Shown in pieces: positions 1 through 5,841 of a stretch of DNA of 11,924 bases; the first letter of the stretch is position 1; each line of letters begins with the position of its first letter. The position numbers and the translations under genes were made by a program. Origin of the DNA: Longimicrobiaceae bacterium (GTDB taxonomy: Bacteria; Gemmatimonadota; Gemmatimonadetes; Longimicrobiales; Longimicrobiaceae); the NCBI GenBank assembly GCA_030146875.1, contig JASLAX010000060.1:1-11924 (forward strand), given 5' to 3'. The notes under the pieces were generated by a model, which was not told the DNA's origin, searched no databases, and worked only from the letters and a program-made list of their open reading frames with translations.

Positions 1-70
1 TGCCCAACAACGCCTCCGCCTCCCGCAGCATCCCCACGATCTGCGTCGGCGTGAACTTCCGCTTCTTCAT
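1..70 (-). CDS. IS3-family transposase OrfA, N-terminal fragment (continues off left edge)
   Basis: Only the first 23 codons are in the window. They read MKKRKFTPTQIVGMLREAEA and then LLG, which is the start of the small helix-turn-helix protein (OrfA, HTH_Tnp_1 type) of IS3-family insertion sequences. Known members begin with the same basic run followed by an F-T-x-x-Q-I-x-x-x-L-R-E-A-E pattern. OrfA binds the element's ends, and the catalytic DDE domain is made as an OrfAB frameshift fusion; that part would lie further left. A clear ribosome site (GGAGGA at 75-80 on the minus strand, 4 nt from the ATG) fixes the start. Whether the element is intact cannot be judged from here. Confidence 0.8.
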   Translation of the reverse strand, partial: MKKRKFTPTQIVGMLREAEALLG

Positions 71-120
71 CGAGTCCTCCTCGCCTCTCGGCTCGTGTGG
101 ACTCCATTCTACCTGGTTCA
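1..120 (-). mobile_element. 5' end of an IS3-family insertion sequence
   Basis: The OrfA start at 70 sits about 50 nt from a likely terminus. Read on the minus strand, the sequence from 120 begins TGAACCAGGTAG, which fits the TG-starting terminal repeats of IS3 elements. The base composition becomes purine-rich and repetitive just beyond 120. The exact end is inferred, because the other terminal repeat and the 3-5 bp target duplication lie outside the window. Confidence 0.55.
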
Positions 121-133
121 GTTTATGGGGGGC

Positions 134-171
134 AGGCCAGCGGAGACGCGGAGAACCGCAACGGCTGGCCT
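134..171. repeat. Nested inverted repeat
   Basis: AGGCCAGC at 134-141 is the exact reverse complement of GCTGGCCT at 164-171. Inside it, GCGG (148-151) and CCGC (156-159) form a second small stem around an AGAA loop. It lies just outside the insertion-sequence end. Function is unknown; it could be a REP-like palindrome or chance in GC-rich DNA. Confidence 0.45.
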
Positions 172-216
172 CACGCGGAGGCGCGGAGGGCGCGGAGGTG
201 CGGAGGTGCGGAGGCG
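172..216. repeat. Degenerate GCGGAGG short tandem repeat
   Basis: The core GCGGAGG recurs about five times with 8-9 nt spacing, and related GCGGAGA copies lie just upstream near 148. It is a strand-asymmetric, purine-rich tract. It is not coding and is too irregular and short for a CRISPR array. Confidence 0.6.
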
Positions 217-343
217 AGCCCGCGTCGCGGATGCGGCGCCCCCACGGTGGCCGCCTTCCGTCTCAGATTGGGGGGATGTGCACCCTGCGGCACGGCTGAC
301 GTCCGTTTCGATGACGGAGGCCCGGAGCGGCCGAAAGGAGGCC

Positions 344-391
344 AGTCCGCGCAGGCGGACTTCGCGCCGTTGTAGCCGCGATTTCAATCGC
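344..391. repeat. REP-like element: two adjacent palindromes
   Basis: AGTCCGC (344-350) pairs perfectly with GCGGACT (355-361) around GCAG. Sixteen bases further on, GCGAT (378-382) pairs with ATCGC (387-391) around TTCA. Two short hairpins joined by a fixed linker is the layout of REP/BIME-type dispersed repeats. No second copy occurs in this window, so dispersal is untested. Confidence 0.45.
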
Positions 392-453
392 CGGTGAGGG
401 GCGGCGTCCTCCGATCCGCCTAACGACCGAGGCACATCATCCCCGGACGTGCC

Positions 454-488
454 GAGGGCCGCAAGCCATCCGTTGGCCTGCGGCCCTC
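454..488 (-). terminator. Long hairpin downstream of the secreted-protein gene
   Basis: GAGGGCCGCA (454-463) pairs perfectly with TGCGGCCCTC (479-488). After one A-C mismatch, GCCA/TGGC (465-468/474-477) extends the stem to a 5-nt loop. It lies about 70 nt past the minus-strand stop at 560. There is no T-tract, so it would be a U-less terminator or an RNA 3'-end stabiliser. Confidence 0.45.
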
Positions 489-512
489 CGTGCGTCGTCG
501 TGCTCCGGCGCG

Positions 513-543
513 CCCGCTCCCCGGGATGTTCTCCGGGGGCGGG
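513..543 (-). terminator. Bulged hairpin just past the stop of the secreted-protein gene
   Basis: CCCCGG (519-524) pairs with CCGGGG (533-538), and a bulged outer stem CCCG/CGGG (513-516/540-543) extends it. It begins 17 nt after the minus-strand stop codon. It lacks a T-tract, so a terminator role is only suggested. Confidence 0.3.
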
Positions 544-559
544 CTCCGTCGGCTTCGGG

Positions 560-1777
560 CTAGCGGTAGCTCGGGTCGAGCTGCGCGAGCTGCTGACGGA
601 TCGACTGCCAGACGTTCTGCGTCTGGGCGGACGTGCGCGTCCGCTGCATGGAGGCGTCCACCCGGCGGGCCGCCGTCGTCAGCGCGCCGCGGCTGAGCGC
701 CGCGCCTTCCGAGCGGCCGCCGCCGCGCACGAGCTGCTCGTACACCGAGGCGTTGTCCGCGAAGGCCGAGAGGGCGAACATCAGCTCCATGTCCGTCTCG
801 GCCAGGCCGCGGCGGCCGGTCACCTGGCCCTGTGCGCCGATCCCCAGCTCCTGGCGGTGGCGGGCCGCCAGCGCCTGCGCCGCGCGGCGGAGGATGCCGG
901 CCTCGCGCACCGACAGCACGCCGCTCATGCCCGCGCCGTCCGCCCCGGCGTTCGCCCCCAGGATGCCGAGCGCCGCGGCGGTGCGGCCGTCCAGGTTGCC
1001 CGTGGCGGGGATGTTGTTGTCGATCTGGAACTCGAAGAGCGCCTTGCGCGTCGGGTTGTCCAGCGCGCCCGTCGCCGTGGTCCGGAGGTACGCCCGCTGC
1101 GCCAGCGCCCGCTGGGCCGCGCGGATCCGCTCCGCCTGGGTGTAGATGGTGGACTGGTTCCCGGCGTCGAACGCGCCGCGGCCGGTCAGCGTGACCGCGC
1201 GCGCGAGCTGCACCGCCAGCGTGGTGCCCGCCGGAACGCTCACGTTCTGCCCCTCGGACAGCATGCCGGCCAGCGCGCCCAGGATGCTCCCGGCCGGGCT
1301 GCGGTTGGAGCCCGCGCCCGCGATCGCGGCGCCGATCCCGCCGCGCTCGCCGACCAGCACCACGCGCGAGTCGGCGCGGGCCTCGATCTGGCGGCGCTCC
1401 GTGCTGTCCATGCTGGTGAGCTGCCCCGCGATGGTGTACGCCCCGCCGCCGGGGAGCACCAGCCGGTCGAAGCCGATCTGCATCACGCCCGAGCGCTGCC
1501 GGTCGGCGGGCTGGACGTACGCCACCACGCCGCGGATGCGGCTGTTGGCGGGGATCACCGTGTAGCCGTTCACCGAGACGGGGTCCACCACCGTGGTCTC
1601 GAACGTCTGGCCCACGCGGGCGTTGCCGGACTCCAGCGCCTGCTGCGTCCGCACCAGGATCACGCTGCCCGCGGGGAGCGTCACCCGCGTCTGCGCGGAG
1701 ATGGTCGTCGCGGCGAACAGGGGAAGCAAGGCCGCCCACGCGCCTCGCTTCAGGACCTTCATTCCGTCGTATCCCAT
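560..1777 (-). CDS. Secreted protein with C-terminal peptidoglycan-binding-like domain
   Basis: A 405-residue exported protein. Residues 7-28 form a signal peptide (basic start, hydrophobic AWAALLPLFAATT, likely cut after ISA-28). Residues 31-200 look beta-rich (LPAGSVILVRT, then VNGYTVIPANSRIRGVV) and include a Gly/Ala-rich segment at 146-172. Residues 222-272 match the PG_binding_1 pattern: a helix, then TRKALFEFQIDNNIPATGNL and DGRTAAAL, the family's usual F-Q-x(3-6)-L/I-P-x-T-G-x-L-D-x-x-T signature. The C-terminus is helical and ends at SYR. No catalytic domain is recognisable, so a structural or wall-anchoring role in the periplasm is likely. The start at MGYD is chosen because GGAGAG (1783-1788) lies 5 nt upstream; MKVLK five codons later lacks such a site. 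The gene is monocistronic, with its own candidate sigma-54 promoter (1847-1863). Confidence 0.8.
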   Translation of the reverse strand: MGYDGMKVLKRGAWAALLPLFAATTISAQTRVTLPAGSVILVRTQQALESGNARVGQTFETTVVDPVSVNGYTVIPANSRIRGVVAYVQPADRQRSGVMQIGFDRLVLPGGGAYTIAGQLTSMDSTERRQIEARADSRVVLVGERGGIGAAIAGAGSNRSPAGSILGALAGMLSEGQNVSVPAGTTLAVQLARAVTLTGRGAFDAGNQSTIYTQAERIRAAQRALAQRAYLRTTATGALDNPTRKALFEFQIDNNIPATGNLDGRTAAALGILGANAGADGAGMSGVLSVREAGILRRAAQALAARHRQELGIGAQGQVTGRRGLAETDMELMFALSAFADNASVYEQLVRGGGRSEGAALSRGALTTAARRVDASMQRTRTSAQTQNVWQSIRQQLAQLDPSYR

Positions 1778-1822
1778 GGGTACTCTCCGGTTTCTCGTGT
1801 GTGTGTACCCCGGCAGGAGAGT
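1778..1822 (-). promoter_or_regulatory. Leader able to sequester the ribosome site of the secreted-protein gene
   Basis: On the transcript, ACTCTCC (from 1816-1822) is an exact complement of GGAGAGT (1782-1788), which contains the Shine-Dalgarno sequence. A competing pair, GGGTAC (from 1805-1810) with GTACCC (1778-1783), abuts the ATG. The two pairings share bases and so exclude each other. A CA-repeat lies in the loop. The complementarity is seen directly; regulation is inferred. Confidence 0.4.
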
Positions 1823-1846
1823 TCAAAAGCCGTACCCACAGGTATT

Positions 1847-1863
1847 TGCAAGCTCGGTACCGG
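1847..1863 (-). promoter_or_regulatory. Candidate sigma-54 (-24/-12) promoter of the secreted-protein gene
   Basis: The minus strand reads CGGTACCGAGCTTGCA. The invariant GG (1860-1861) and GC (1848-1849) are separated by exactly 10 nt, and the -12 element TTGCA is a full match to the sigma-54 consensus. The -24 element keeps GG and AC but has CGGTACC in place of TGGCACG. Initiation near 1836 would give a leader of about 58 nt that includes the sequestering hairpin. Confidence 0.55.
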
Positions 1864-1999
1864 TGCCGCGGAAGGGTGGCGAGGGCCGTTCGCGGCGGGG
1901 GCGGAGAGAGGGCCGCGGAGGGGCTCGGACGGGATTCGCGGGGCGGGCGCTCGTGGATGGGGATCTCGGGCTCCGCAGCGACCCCGGACCGTCGGCCGG

Positions 2000-2362
2000 T
2001 CAGCGCACGTGCCGGAACATCAGGTCGATCAGCTCGTCGTACATCGCCTCGGCCTCGGGCTCGCCGGTGCGGATGGCGGTGGCGGCGCAGTGGCGCAGGT
2101 GGTTGCGCATCAGCTCGCGGCCCACGCCCCGCAGCGCCTCGTGCACCGACGAGATCTGGGTGAGGATGTCCGCGCAGTAGCGGTCCTCCTCGATCATGCG
2201 CTGCAGCCCGCGCACCTGGCCCTCGATGCGGCGCAGGCGCTTCAGGTTGCGCTCCTTCAGCGCCGGGTCCACCCCCGCCGCCTTGCGCTCCTCGCCCGCG
2301 GCGCAGCCGCAGCCGTGGGTGGCGCCCTCCTCCGTCTCCGCCCCGCTCTCCTTGGTCTCCAT
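2000..2362 (-). CDS. csoR: CsoR-type copper-sensing repressor (DUF156 family)
   Basis: A 120-residue all-helical repressor. The family core starts near residue 40 with NLKRLRRIEGQVRGLQRMIE. The ligand set Cys63, His88 and Cys92 has the 25 and 4 residue spacing of the Cu(I)-binding Cys-His-Cys of Mycobacterium CsoR. RcnR (nickel/cobalt) has His at the last position, FrmR (formaldehyde) lacks a Cys there, and CstR lacks the His. By family knowledge, Cu(I) binding releases DNA and derepresses copper export. The N-terminal 35 residues are an extra acidic tail with His16, Cys18 and Cys20. The start follows GGGAG 6 nt upstream. The gene is divergent from queD, and no copper transporter or chaperone is in the window, so its targets lie elsewhere or only include itself. 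Copper is the best call; another thiophilic signal is possible. Confidence 0.82.
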   Translation of the reverse strand: METKESGAETEEGATHGCGCAAGEERKAAGVDPALKERNLKRLRRIEGQVRGLQRMIEEDRYCADILTQISSVHEALRGVGRELMRNHLRHCAATAIRTGEPEAEAMYDELIDLMFRHVR

Positions 2363-2414
2363 CGCCCGCTCCCGTGGTCGCTGCCGCCGGGCCGCTGCCG
2401 CGGCCCCCTCCCGG

Positions 2415-2444
2415 AATCTACACCCGCGGCCCGCGGCGCGTCCA
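2415..2444 (-). promoter_or_regulatory. Candidate csoR promoter with palindromic spacer
   Basis: On the minus strand TGGACG (2439-2444) and TAGATT (2415-2420) are 18 bp apart, each matching 4 of 6 bases of the sigma-70 hexamers. The spacer holds two CCGCGG palindromes (2424-2429, 2431-2436). A GC-rich dyad between -35 and -10 is a natural place for autorepression by CsoR, but binding is inferred. Confidence 0.35.
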
Positions 2445-2455
2445 CGGGGGCGCGC

Positions 2456-2484
2456 TGGCACGCGGCGCGCGCGGGCGCTAGACT
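2456..2484 (+). promoter_or_regulatory. Candidate queD promoter, sigma class ambiguous
   Basis: TGGCAC (2456-2461) and TAGACT (2479-2484) are 17 bp apart, a plausible sigma-70 arrangement with a weak -35. The same TGGCACG is also a perfect sigma-54 -24 element, with a GC 10 nt after its GG, but the TTGC at -12 is replaced by GCGC. The sequence alone does not decide between them. Confidence 0.35.
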
Positions 2485-2495
2485 TCCGCCCCAGG

Positions 2496-2524
2496 GCGGG
2501 GAGCGGCGGAGGGCCGCTCCCCGC
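2496..2524 (+). promoter_or_regulatory. 12-bp perfect hairpin in the queD leader with GGAGG in its loop
   Basis: GCGGGGAGCGGC (2496-2507) pairs without mismatch with GCCGCTCCCCGC (2513-2524), leaving the 5-nt loop GGAGG. It ends 35 nt before the GTG start. The loop mimics the real ribosome site (GGAGG at 2551-2555). It may be an attenuator, a standby site or an mRNA stabiliser; it does not look like a preQ1 riboswitch. Confidence 0.5.
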
Positions 2525-2559
2525 GCGCCGCCACCCGAGCGTACCAGGCAGGAGGCCCG

Positions 2560-2928
2560 GTGATCGTCTTCCGCGAGTTCGGCTTCGAGGCCGCCCACCT
2601 GCTGCCGAACGTGCCGCCGGGGCACAAGTGCGCCCGCCTGCACGGGCACTCGTTCCGCGCGGAGGTGCACGTCCGCGGGGCGGTGGGGGCGGACACGGGC
2701 TGGGTGATGGACTTCGCCGACGTGAAGGCCGCGTGGCGGCCGCTGCACGACGCGCTGGACCATCGCTACCTGAACGAGGTGGAGGGGCTGGAGAACCCGA
2801 CCAGCGAGAACCTGGCGCGCTGGATCTGGCGGCGCCTCCTTCCCGCGCTCCCCGGCCTGGCGCGCGTCGTGGTCCGCGAGACCTGCACCTCCGGCTGCGC
2901 GTACGAGGGGGAGGACGAAGAGGGCTGA
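2560..2928 (+). CDS. queD: 6-carboxy-5,6,7,8-tetrahydropterin synthase (QueD/PTPS family)
   Basis: A 122-residue enzyme of normal family length. QueD converts 7,8-dihydroneopterin triphosphate to 6-carboxytetrahydropterin, the second step toward preQ0 and queuosine. Zinc ligands are His13 (FEAAHLL), His28 and His30 (RLHGHS). Cys24 (HKCARLHGH) is the catalytic cysteine, and Asp67-His68 (LDHRYLN) with Glu107 (RETCTSGC) complete the charge relay. The substrate-side motif NPTSENLARW is at 79-88. The CxxxHGH arrangement favours QueD over eukaryotic-type pyruvoyl-pterin synthase. It starts at GTG, with GGAGG 4 nt upstream. No other queuosine genes are present in the window, so it appears to stand alone. 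A hairpin lies in its leader and another follows its stop. Confidence 0.92.
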   Translation: MIVFREFGFEAAHLLPNVPPGHKCARLHGHSFRAEVHVRGAVGADTGWVMDFADVKAAWRPLHDALDHRYLNEVEGLENPTSENLARWIWRRLLPALPGLARVVVRETCTSGCAYEGEDEEG

Positions 2929-2946
2929 GGGCGCGGCCGGGCGCCT

Positions 2947-2963
2947 GTGGGGGAGCCCCCCAC
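2947..2963 (+). terminator. Short hairpin after queD
   Basis: GTGGGGG (2947-2953) pairs perfectly with CCCCCAC (2957-2963) around a 3-nt loop, 18 nt past the queD stop. There is no T-tract. It would separate queD from the PPOX-fold gene. Confidence 0.35.
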
Positions 2964-3074
2964 GCGGCCGGCCAGGGAACCCCGGCTGACCGGTGGAGGC
3001 CGCGCGGGCAGATTGGGAGCGTGGTTCCCGGCGCGCGGTGCGCCGGCCGTCCGCACCCGCGCCCGCAGCGTTCC

Positions 3075-3557
3075 ATGCAGCACACGACCTTCGCGCCCGC
3101 CGTCTCCGTTCCGCTGGACCGCGCGGAGATCCACGCCCTGCTCGCGCGCAACCACGTGGGACGGCTCGCGTACCCGCGCGGAGACCGGCTGGACCTTCGA
3201 TCCATCCACTACGTCTATCATGATGGATGGATCTACGGCCGCACCGTCCCGGCCCGCGACGTGGGCGACGGCGAGCGATGGCACGGGTGGTGGCCGCTGA
3301 CGTTCGAGGTGGACGAGCTGGGGCACCCGGGGGAGTGGCGGATCGTGACGGTGCACGGGGGCTTCTACACCGTCTCCCCCGAGCACGGCGAGTGGGAGCG
3401 GCGGGAGTGGGAGCGGGCGGTGCAGGTGCTGCGGTCGCTGCTGCCGGAGACCTTCACCCCCCACGACCCCTCGCCGGAGCGCACGGTGGTCTTCCGGATC
3501 GCCGTGCAGGAGGTGGCGGGGCGCCGCGTGGCGGCTCCCCTGGCGGCGGTGGCCTGA
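3075..3557 (+). CDS. PPOX-fold flavin/nucleotide-binding protein (Pyridox_ox_2-like)
   Basis: A 160-residue cytosolic protein of the pyridoxamine 5'-phosphate oxidase superfamily. The N-terminal pattern is typical: a helix EIHALLARNHVGRLAY (18-33), a strand pair around LDLRSIHYVYHDGWIYGRT (39-57), and a later valine-rich strand EWRIVTVHGGFYTV (87-100). Such proteins form split-barrel dimers binding FMN or a related flavin. The usual short substrate-specificity region is not informative, so the reaction is unknown; the call is a fold, not an enzyme in vitamin B6 synthesis. ATG 3075 has no strong ribosome site, but the family start motif begins shortly after it, so a longer form is unlikely. 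It ends 21 nt before the NarL-type regulator on the same strand, suggesting co-transcription. Confidence 0.75.
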   Translation: MQHTTFAPAVSVPLDRAEIHALLARNHVGRLAYPRGDRLDLRSIHYVYHDGWIYGRTVPARDVGDGERWHGWWPLTFEVDELGHPGEWRIVTVHGGFYTVSPEHGEWERREWERAVQVLRSLLPETFTPHDPSPERTVVFRIAVQEVAGRRVAAPLAAVA

Positions 3558-3578
3558 CCAACCCACGGAGGCGACACG

Positions 3579-4262
3579 ATGGGCGAGAGGATCCGCGTCC
3601 TGCTGGTGGACGACCACGCGGTGCTCCGCGGCGGGCTGGACGCGCTGCTGCGCCTGGAGCCCGACATGGAGGTGGTGGGGCAGGTGGGCACGGGCGAGGA
3701 GGCCATCGAGCGCGTGGGCGCCGTGCGCCCCGACGTGGTGGTGATGGACCTGGGGATGCCGGGGATCGGCGGGCTGGAGGCCACCCGGCGCATCGTGGAG
3801 CTGGGGCAGGGGACCCGCGTGCTGGTCCTGACCTCGCACGCCGAGGAGGAGCACCTGCTGGAGGTGCTGGAGGCGGGGGGGAGCGGCTACGTGCACAAGA
3901 GCAAGGCGGACGACGACCTGATCGCCGCCATCCGCGTGGTCTCGCGCGACGAGGTGTTCCTCTATCCCAGCGCCACGCGCCTGCTGCTCAAGGGCTACCG
4001 CCACGCCGACGACCGCTCGCGCGCCGGGCCGCTGGACTCGCTCAGCGAGCGCGAGCGCGAGGTGCTGGGATTGACGGCGGAGGGCTACTCGTCGGGCGAG
4101 ATCGGGAAGAAGCTCTTCCTCTCCCCCAAGACGGTGGACACCTACCGGTCGCGGCTGATGCAGAAGCTGGGGCTCACCCACCGCGCCGAGCTGGTGCGCT
4201 TCGCCCTGGAGACGGGGGTGCTGAAGCCGCGCGGGAAGAAGGCTACGCCGCCGGAAGGGTGA
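3579..4262 (+). CDS. NarL/FixJ-type response regulator (REC + LuxR-type HTH)
   Basis: A 227-residue DNA-binding response regulator. The receiver domain spans 4-122, with acidic pocket Asp11-Asp12, phosphoacceptor Asp57 (VVVMDLGMP), Thr85 and Lys107. A linker leads to the LuxR-type helix-turn-helix at about 155-205 (LSEREREVLGLTAEGYSSGE, then a recognition helix around SPKTVDTYRSRL). Phosphorylation should drive dimerisation and promoter binding. GGAGG lies 8 nt before the ATG. No kinase is adjacent on the same strand; the three-gene kinase cluster converges on it and overlaps its 3' end by 20 bp. A functional link with that cluster is inference from proximity. It probably shares a transcript with the PPOX-fold gene. 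Confidence 0.9.
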   Translation: MGERIRVLLVDDHAVLRGGLDALLRLEPDMEVVGQVGTGEEAIERVGAVRPDVVVMDLGMPGIGGLEATRRIVELGQGTRVLVLTSHAEEEHLLEVLEAGGSGYVHKSKADDDLIAAIRVVSRDEVFLYPSATRLLLKGYRHADDRSRAGPLDSLSEREREVLGLTAEGYSSGEIGKKLFLSPKTVDTYRSRLMQKLGLTHRAELVRFALETGVLKPRGKKATPPEG

Positions 4263-5391
4263 AGTGGAAGGCGCTCCCCTCCCCGGGAGCGCTCTCCGCC
4301 CACATGCGCCCGCCGTGGGCCTCCACGATCCCCCGCGCGATCGCCAGCCCCAGCCCCGTCCCCGAGCGGTTCCCCTCGCGCTGCCGCCAGAAGCGGTCGA
4401 AGACGTGCGTCAGGTGGTCCGCGGGGATCCCGCACCCGCTGTCGCGCACGGTGAAGCGCACGGCGCCCTCCTCCGCGGGCGAGGCGGAGACCACGATGCG
4501 CCCGCCCTCGCCGGTGAACTTGATGGCGTTGCCCACCAGGTTCGCGAACACCTGCAGGACCCGCTCGCGGTCCGCCAGCACCTCCACCCCGCCCGCCTCC
4601 CCCGCCTCCCCCTCCGCCGCGACGGCGACGGACTTCTCCGCGGCCAGCGGCGCGAAGTGCTCCAGCGCGGCGCGCACCAGCGTTCCCGCCTCCACCGGCT
4701 CGGGGTCCACGCCGAGCCGCCCCGCCTCCACGCTCGCCACGTCCAGCAGGTCCTGCCGCACGCGCTGGAGCTGCCTGGCCAGCTCGCGCACGCTGGCGGC
4801 GCGGCCGCGCGCCTCGTCCAGCCCGGCGCCCTCCGGTAGCGCGCGGAGGAGGACCGAGGCGTTCACCACGATGGCGCTGAGCGAGTTCCCCAGGTCGTGC
4901 GAGACGACGTGGAGGACGTCGTCGCGCGCGCGCACGGCGGCCTCGGCCCGCTCCCGGGCCTCGCGCTCGCTCTCCAGCAGGCGGCGGCGCTCCACCTCCA
5001 TCTGCTTGCGGCGGATGGCGTAGCGCAGCGAGCGGGCGACCACGCCGTGGGTGACCTCGCCCTTCACCAGGTAGTCCTGCGCCCCCGCCTGCACCGCCTC
5101 CACCGCCACCGTCTCGTCGTTCAGGCCGCTGAGCACCACGATGGGCACGTCCGGCGCCGCCTCCAGGGTGCGGCGCACCGTCTCCAGCCCGTGCGCGTCG
5201 GGAAGGGACAGGTCGAGCAGCACCACGTCGGCCGGCGCCGCGGCCAGGGAGACGAGGGCCTCGTCCAGGCGCGCGGCGTGGGTCAGCTCGAAGCGCAGCG
5301 AGCCTTCGCGCAGGATCTCGCGGAGCAGGCGGGCGTCGCCGGGGTTGTCCTCCACCAGCAGGATGCGGACGGTGGCGCTCGGGAGGGCCAT
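4243..5391 (-). CDS. Inverted hybrid: receiver domain fused to a histidine kinase
   Basis: A 382-residue cytosolic protein with the receiver first. The REC domain is at 7-125, with Glu14-Asp15, phosphoacceptor Asp60 (VVLLDLSLPD), Ser88 and Lys110. A charged coiled-coil (about 126-158, rich in ERRR and EREARERAE) leads to the HisKA domain with His165 (VSHDLGNSLSAIV). The ATPase domain carries the N box (NLVGNAIKF), G1 (DSGCGI), F box (VFDRFWR) and G2 (GTGLGLAI). It has no membrane segment or PAS domain, so its input is presumably phosphorylation of its own receiver. It begins 6 nt after the stop of the upstream receiver gene, with GGAG 9 nt before the ATG. It is the last gene of the operon, and its 3' end overlaps the convergent NarL-type gene. 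Confidence 0.9.
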   Translation of the reverse strand: MALPSATVRILLVEDNPGDARLLREILREGSLRFELTHAARLDEALVSLAAAPADVVLLDLSLPDAHGLETVRRTLEAAPDVPIVVLSGLNDETVAVEAVQAGAQDYLVKGEVTHGVVARSLRYAIRRKQMEVERRRLLESEREARERAEAAVRARDDVLHVVSHDLGNSLSAIVVNASVLLRALPEGAGLDEARGRAASVRELARQLQRVRQDLLDVASVEAGRLGVDPEPVEAGTLVRAALEHFAPLAAEKSVAVAAEGEAGEAGGVEVLADRERVLQVFANLVGNAIKFTGEGGRIVVSASPAEEGAVRFTVRDSGCGIPADHLTHVFDRFWRQREGNRSGTGLGLAIARGIVEAHGGRMWAESAPGEGSAFHFTLPAA

Positions 5392-5397
5392 GCGGCG

Positions 5398-5841
5398 CTA
5401 CTCCGGCGGCAGCCGCACGATGCTGAACCAGAAGTCCTCGATGGACTTCACCACGGTGATGAAGCGGTCCAGGTCCACCGGCTTGGTGACGTAGCAGTTG
5501 GCGTGCAGGTCGTAGGCGCGCACCACGTCCTGCTCCGCCTGGGACGAGGTGAGGATGACCACGGGGATGTGGCGCAGCGACGGGTCGGCCTTGATGCGCC
5601 CCAGCACCTCGCGGCCGTCCATGCGCGGGAGGTTCAGGTCCAGCAGGATCAGGTCGGGGCGGGGCGCGCCGGCGTGCTCGCCCTCGCGGCGCAGGAAGGC
5701 GAGCGCCTTCACGCCGTCGTCCACCCAGTGCAGGTGGTTGCGGACCTTCCCCTCCTTCAGCGCCTCGCGCGTCAGGCGCACGTCGCCGGGGTTGTCCTCC
5801 ACCATCAGGATCTCGACGGGGCGGGAGACGGGGCTGCTCAT
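5398..5841 (-). CDS. Single-domain response regulator (Rcp1-like)
   Basis: A 147-residue stand-alone receiver with no output domain. The motifs are Glu15-Asp16 (ILMVEDNPGD), phosphoacceptor Asp68 (LILLDLNLPRMDG), Thr98 (VVILTSS) and Lys120-Pro121. The sequence style, with a long alpha4-beta5 region and a C-terminal helix ending in SIEDFWFSIV, is that of Rcp1-type receivers paired with phytochrome-like or PAS kinases. It would act as a phosphoryl shuttle or by protein contact. Its ATG overlaps the stop of the upstream PAS kinase as ATGA (4 nt), a classic sign of translational coupling. The downstream gene starts 6 nt after its stop. Most likely it receives phosphate from the PAS kinase. Confidence 0.9.
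   Translation of the reverse strand: MSSPVSRPVEILMVEDNPGDVRLTREALKEGKVRNHLHWVDDGVKALAFLRREGEHAGAPRPDLILLDLNLPRMDGREVLGRIKADPSLRHIPVVILTSSQAEQDVVRAYDLHANCYVTKPVDLDRFITVVKSIEDFWFSIVRLPPE

Larger units (their letters stand above)
121..559. other. Gene-free repeat and hairpin region
   Basis: These 439 bases lie between the insertion-sequence end and the stop of the secreted-protein gene. I see no credible gene: the open frames here are short, composed of low-complexity Arg/Gly/Ala, and lack ribosome sites. The stretch holds a nested inverted repeat (134-171), a purine-rich short tandem repeat (172-216), a REP-like pair of palindromes (344-391), and two strong hairpins downstream of the minus-strand gene (454-488 and 513-543). 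Confidence 0.7.

Noticed and set aside
172..216. GCGGAGG repeats as a CRISPR array
   Set aside because: The units are 8-9 nt with no unique spacers and no Cas genes nearby.
2485..2559. preQ1 or other known riboswitch before queD
   Set aside because: The leader has one GC-only hairpin and lacks the short A-rich tail and pseudoknot of preQ1 classes.
449..2563. 704-codon open frame on the plus strand across the secreted-protein and csoR genes
   Set aside because: It is antisense to two genes with clear domains, is composed of Arg/Ala/Gly/His-rich low-complexity sequence, and has no family motif; high GC leaves few stop codons.
2766..4181. 471-codon open frame on the minus strand opposite the PPOX-fold and NarL-type genes
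   Set aside because: Its His/Leu/Pro-rich composition is the reverse reading of well-supported genes, and no motif or ribosome site supports it.
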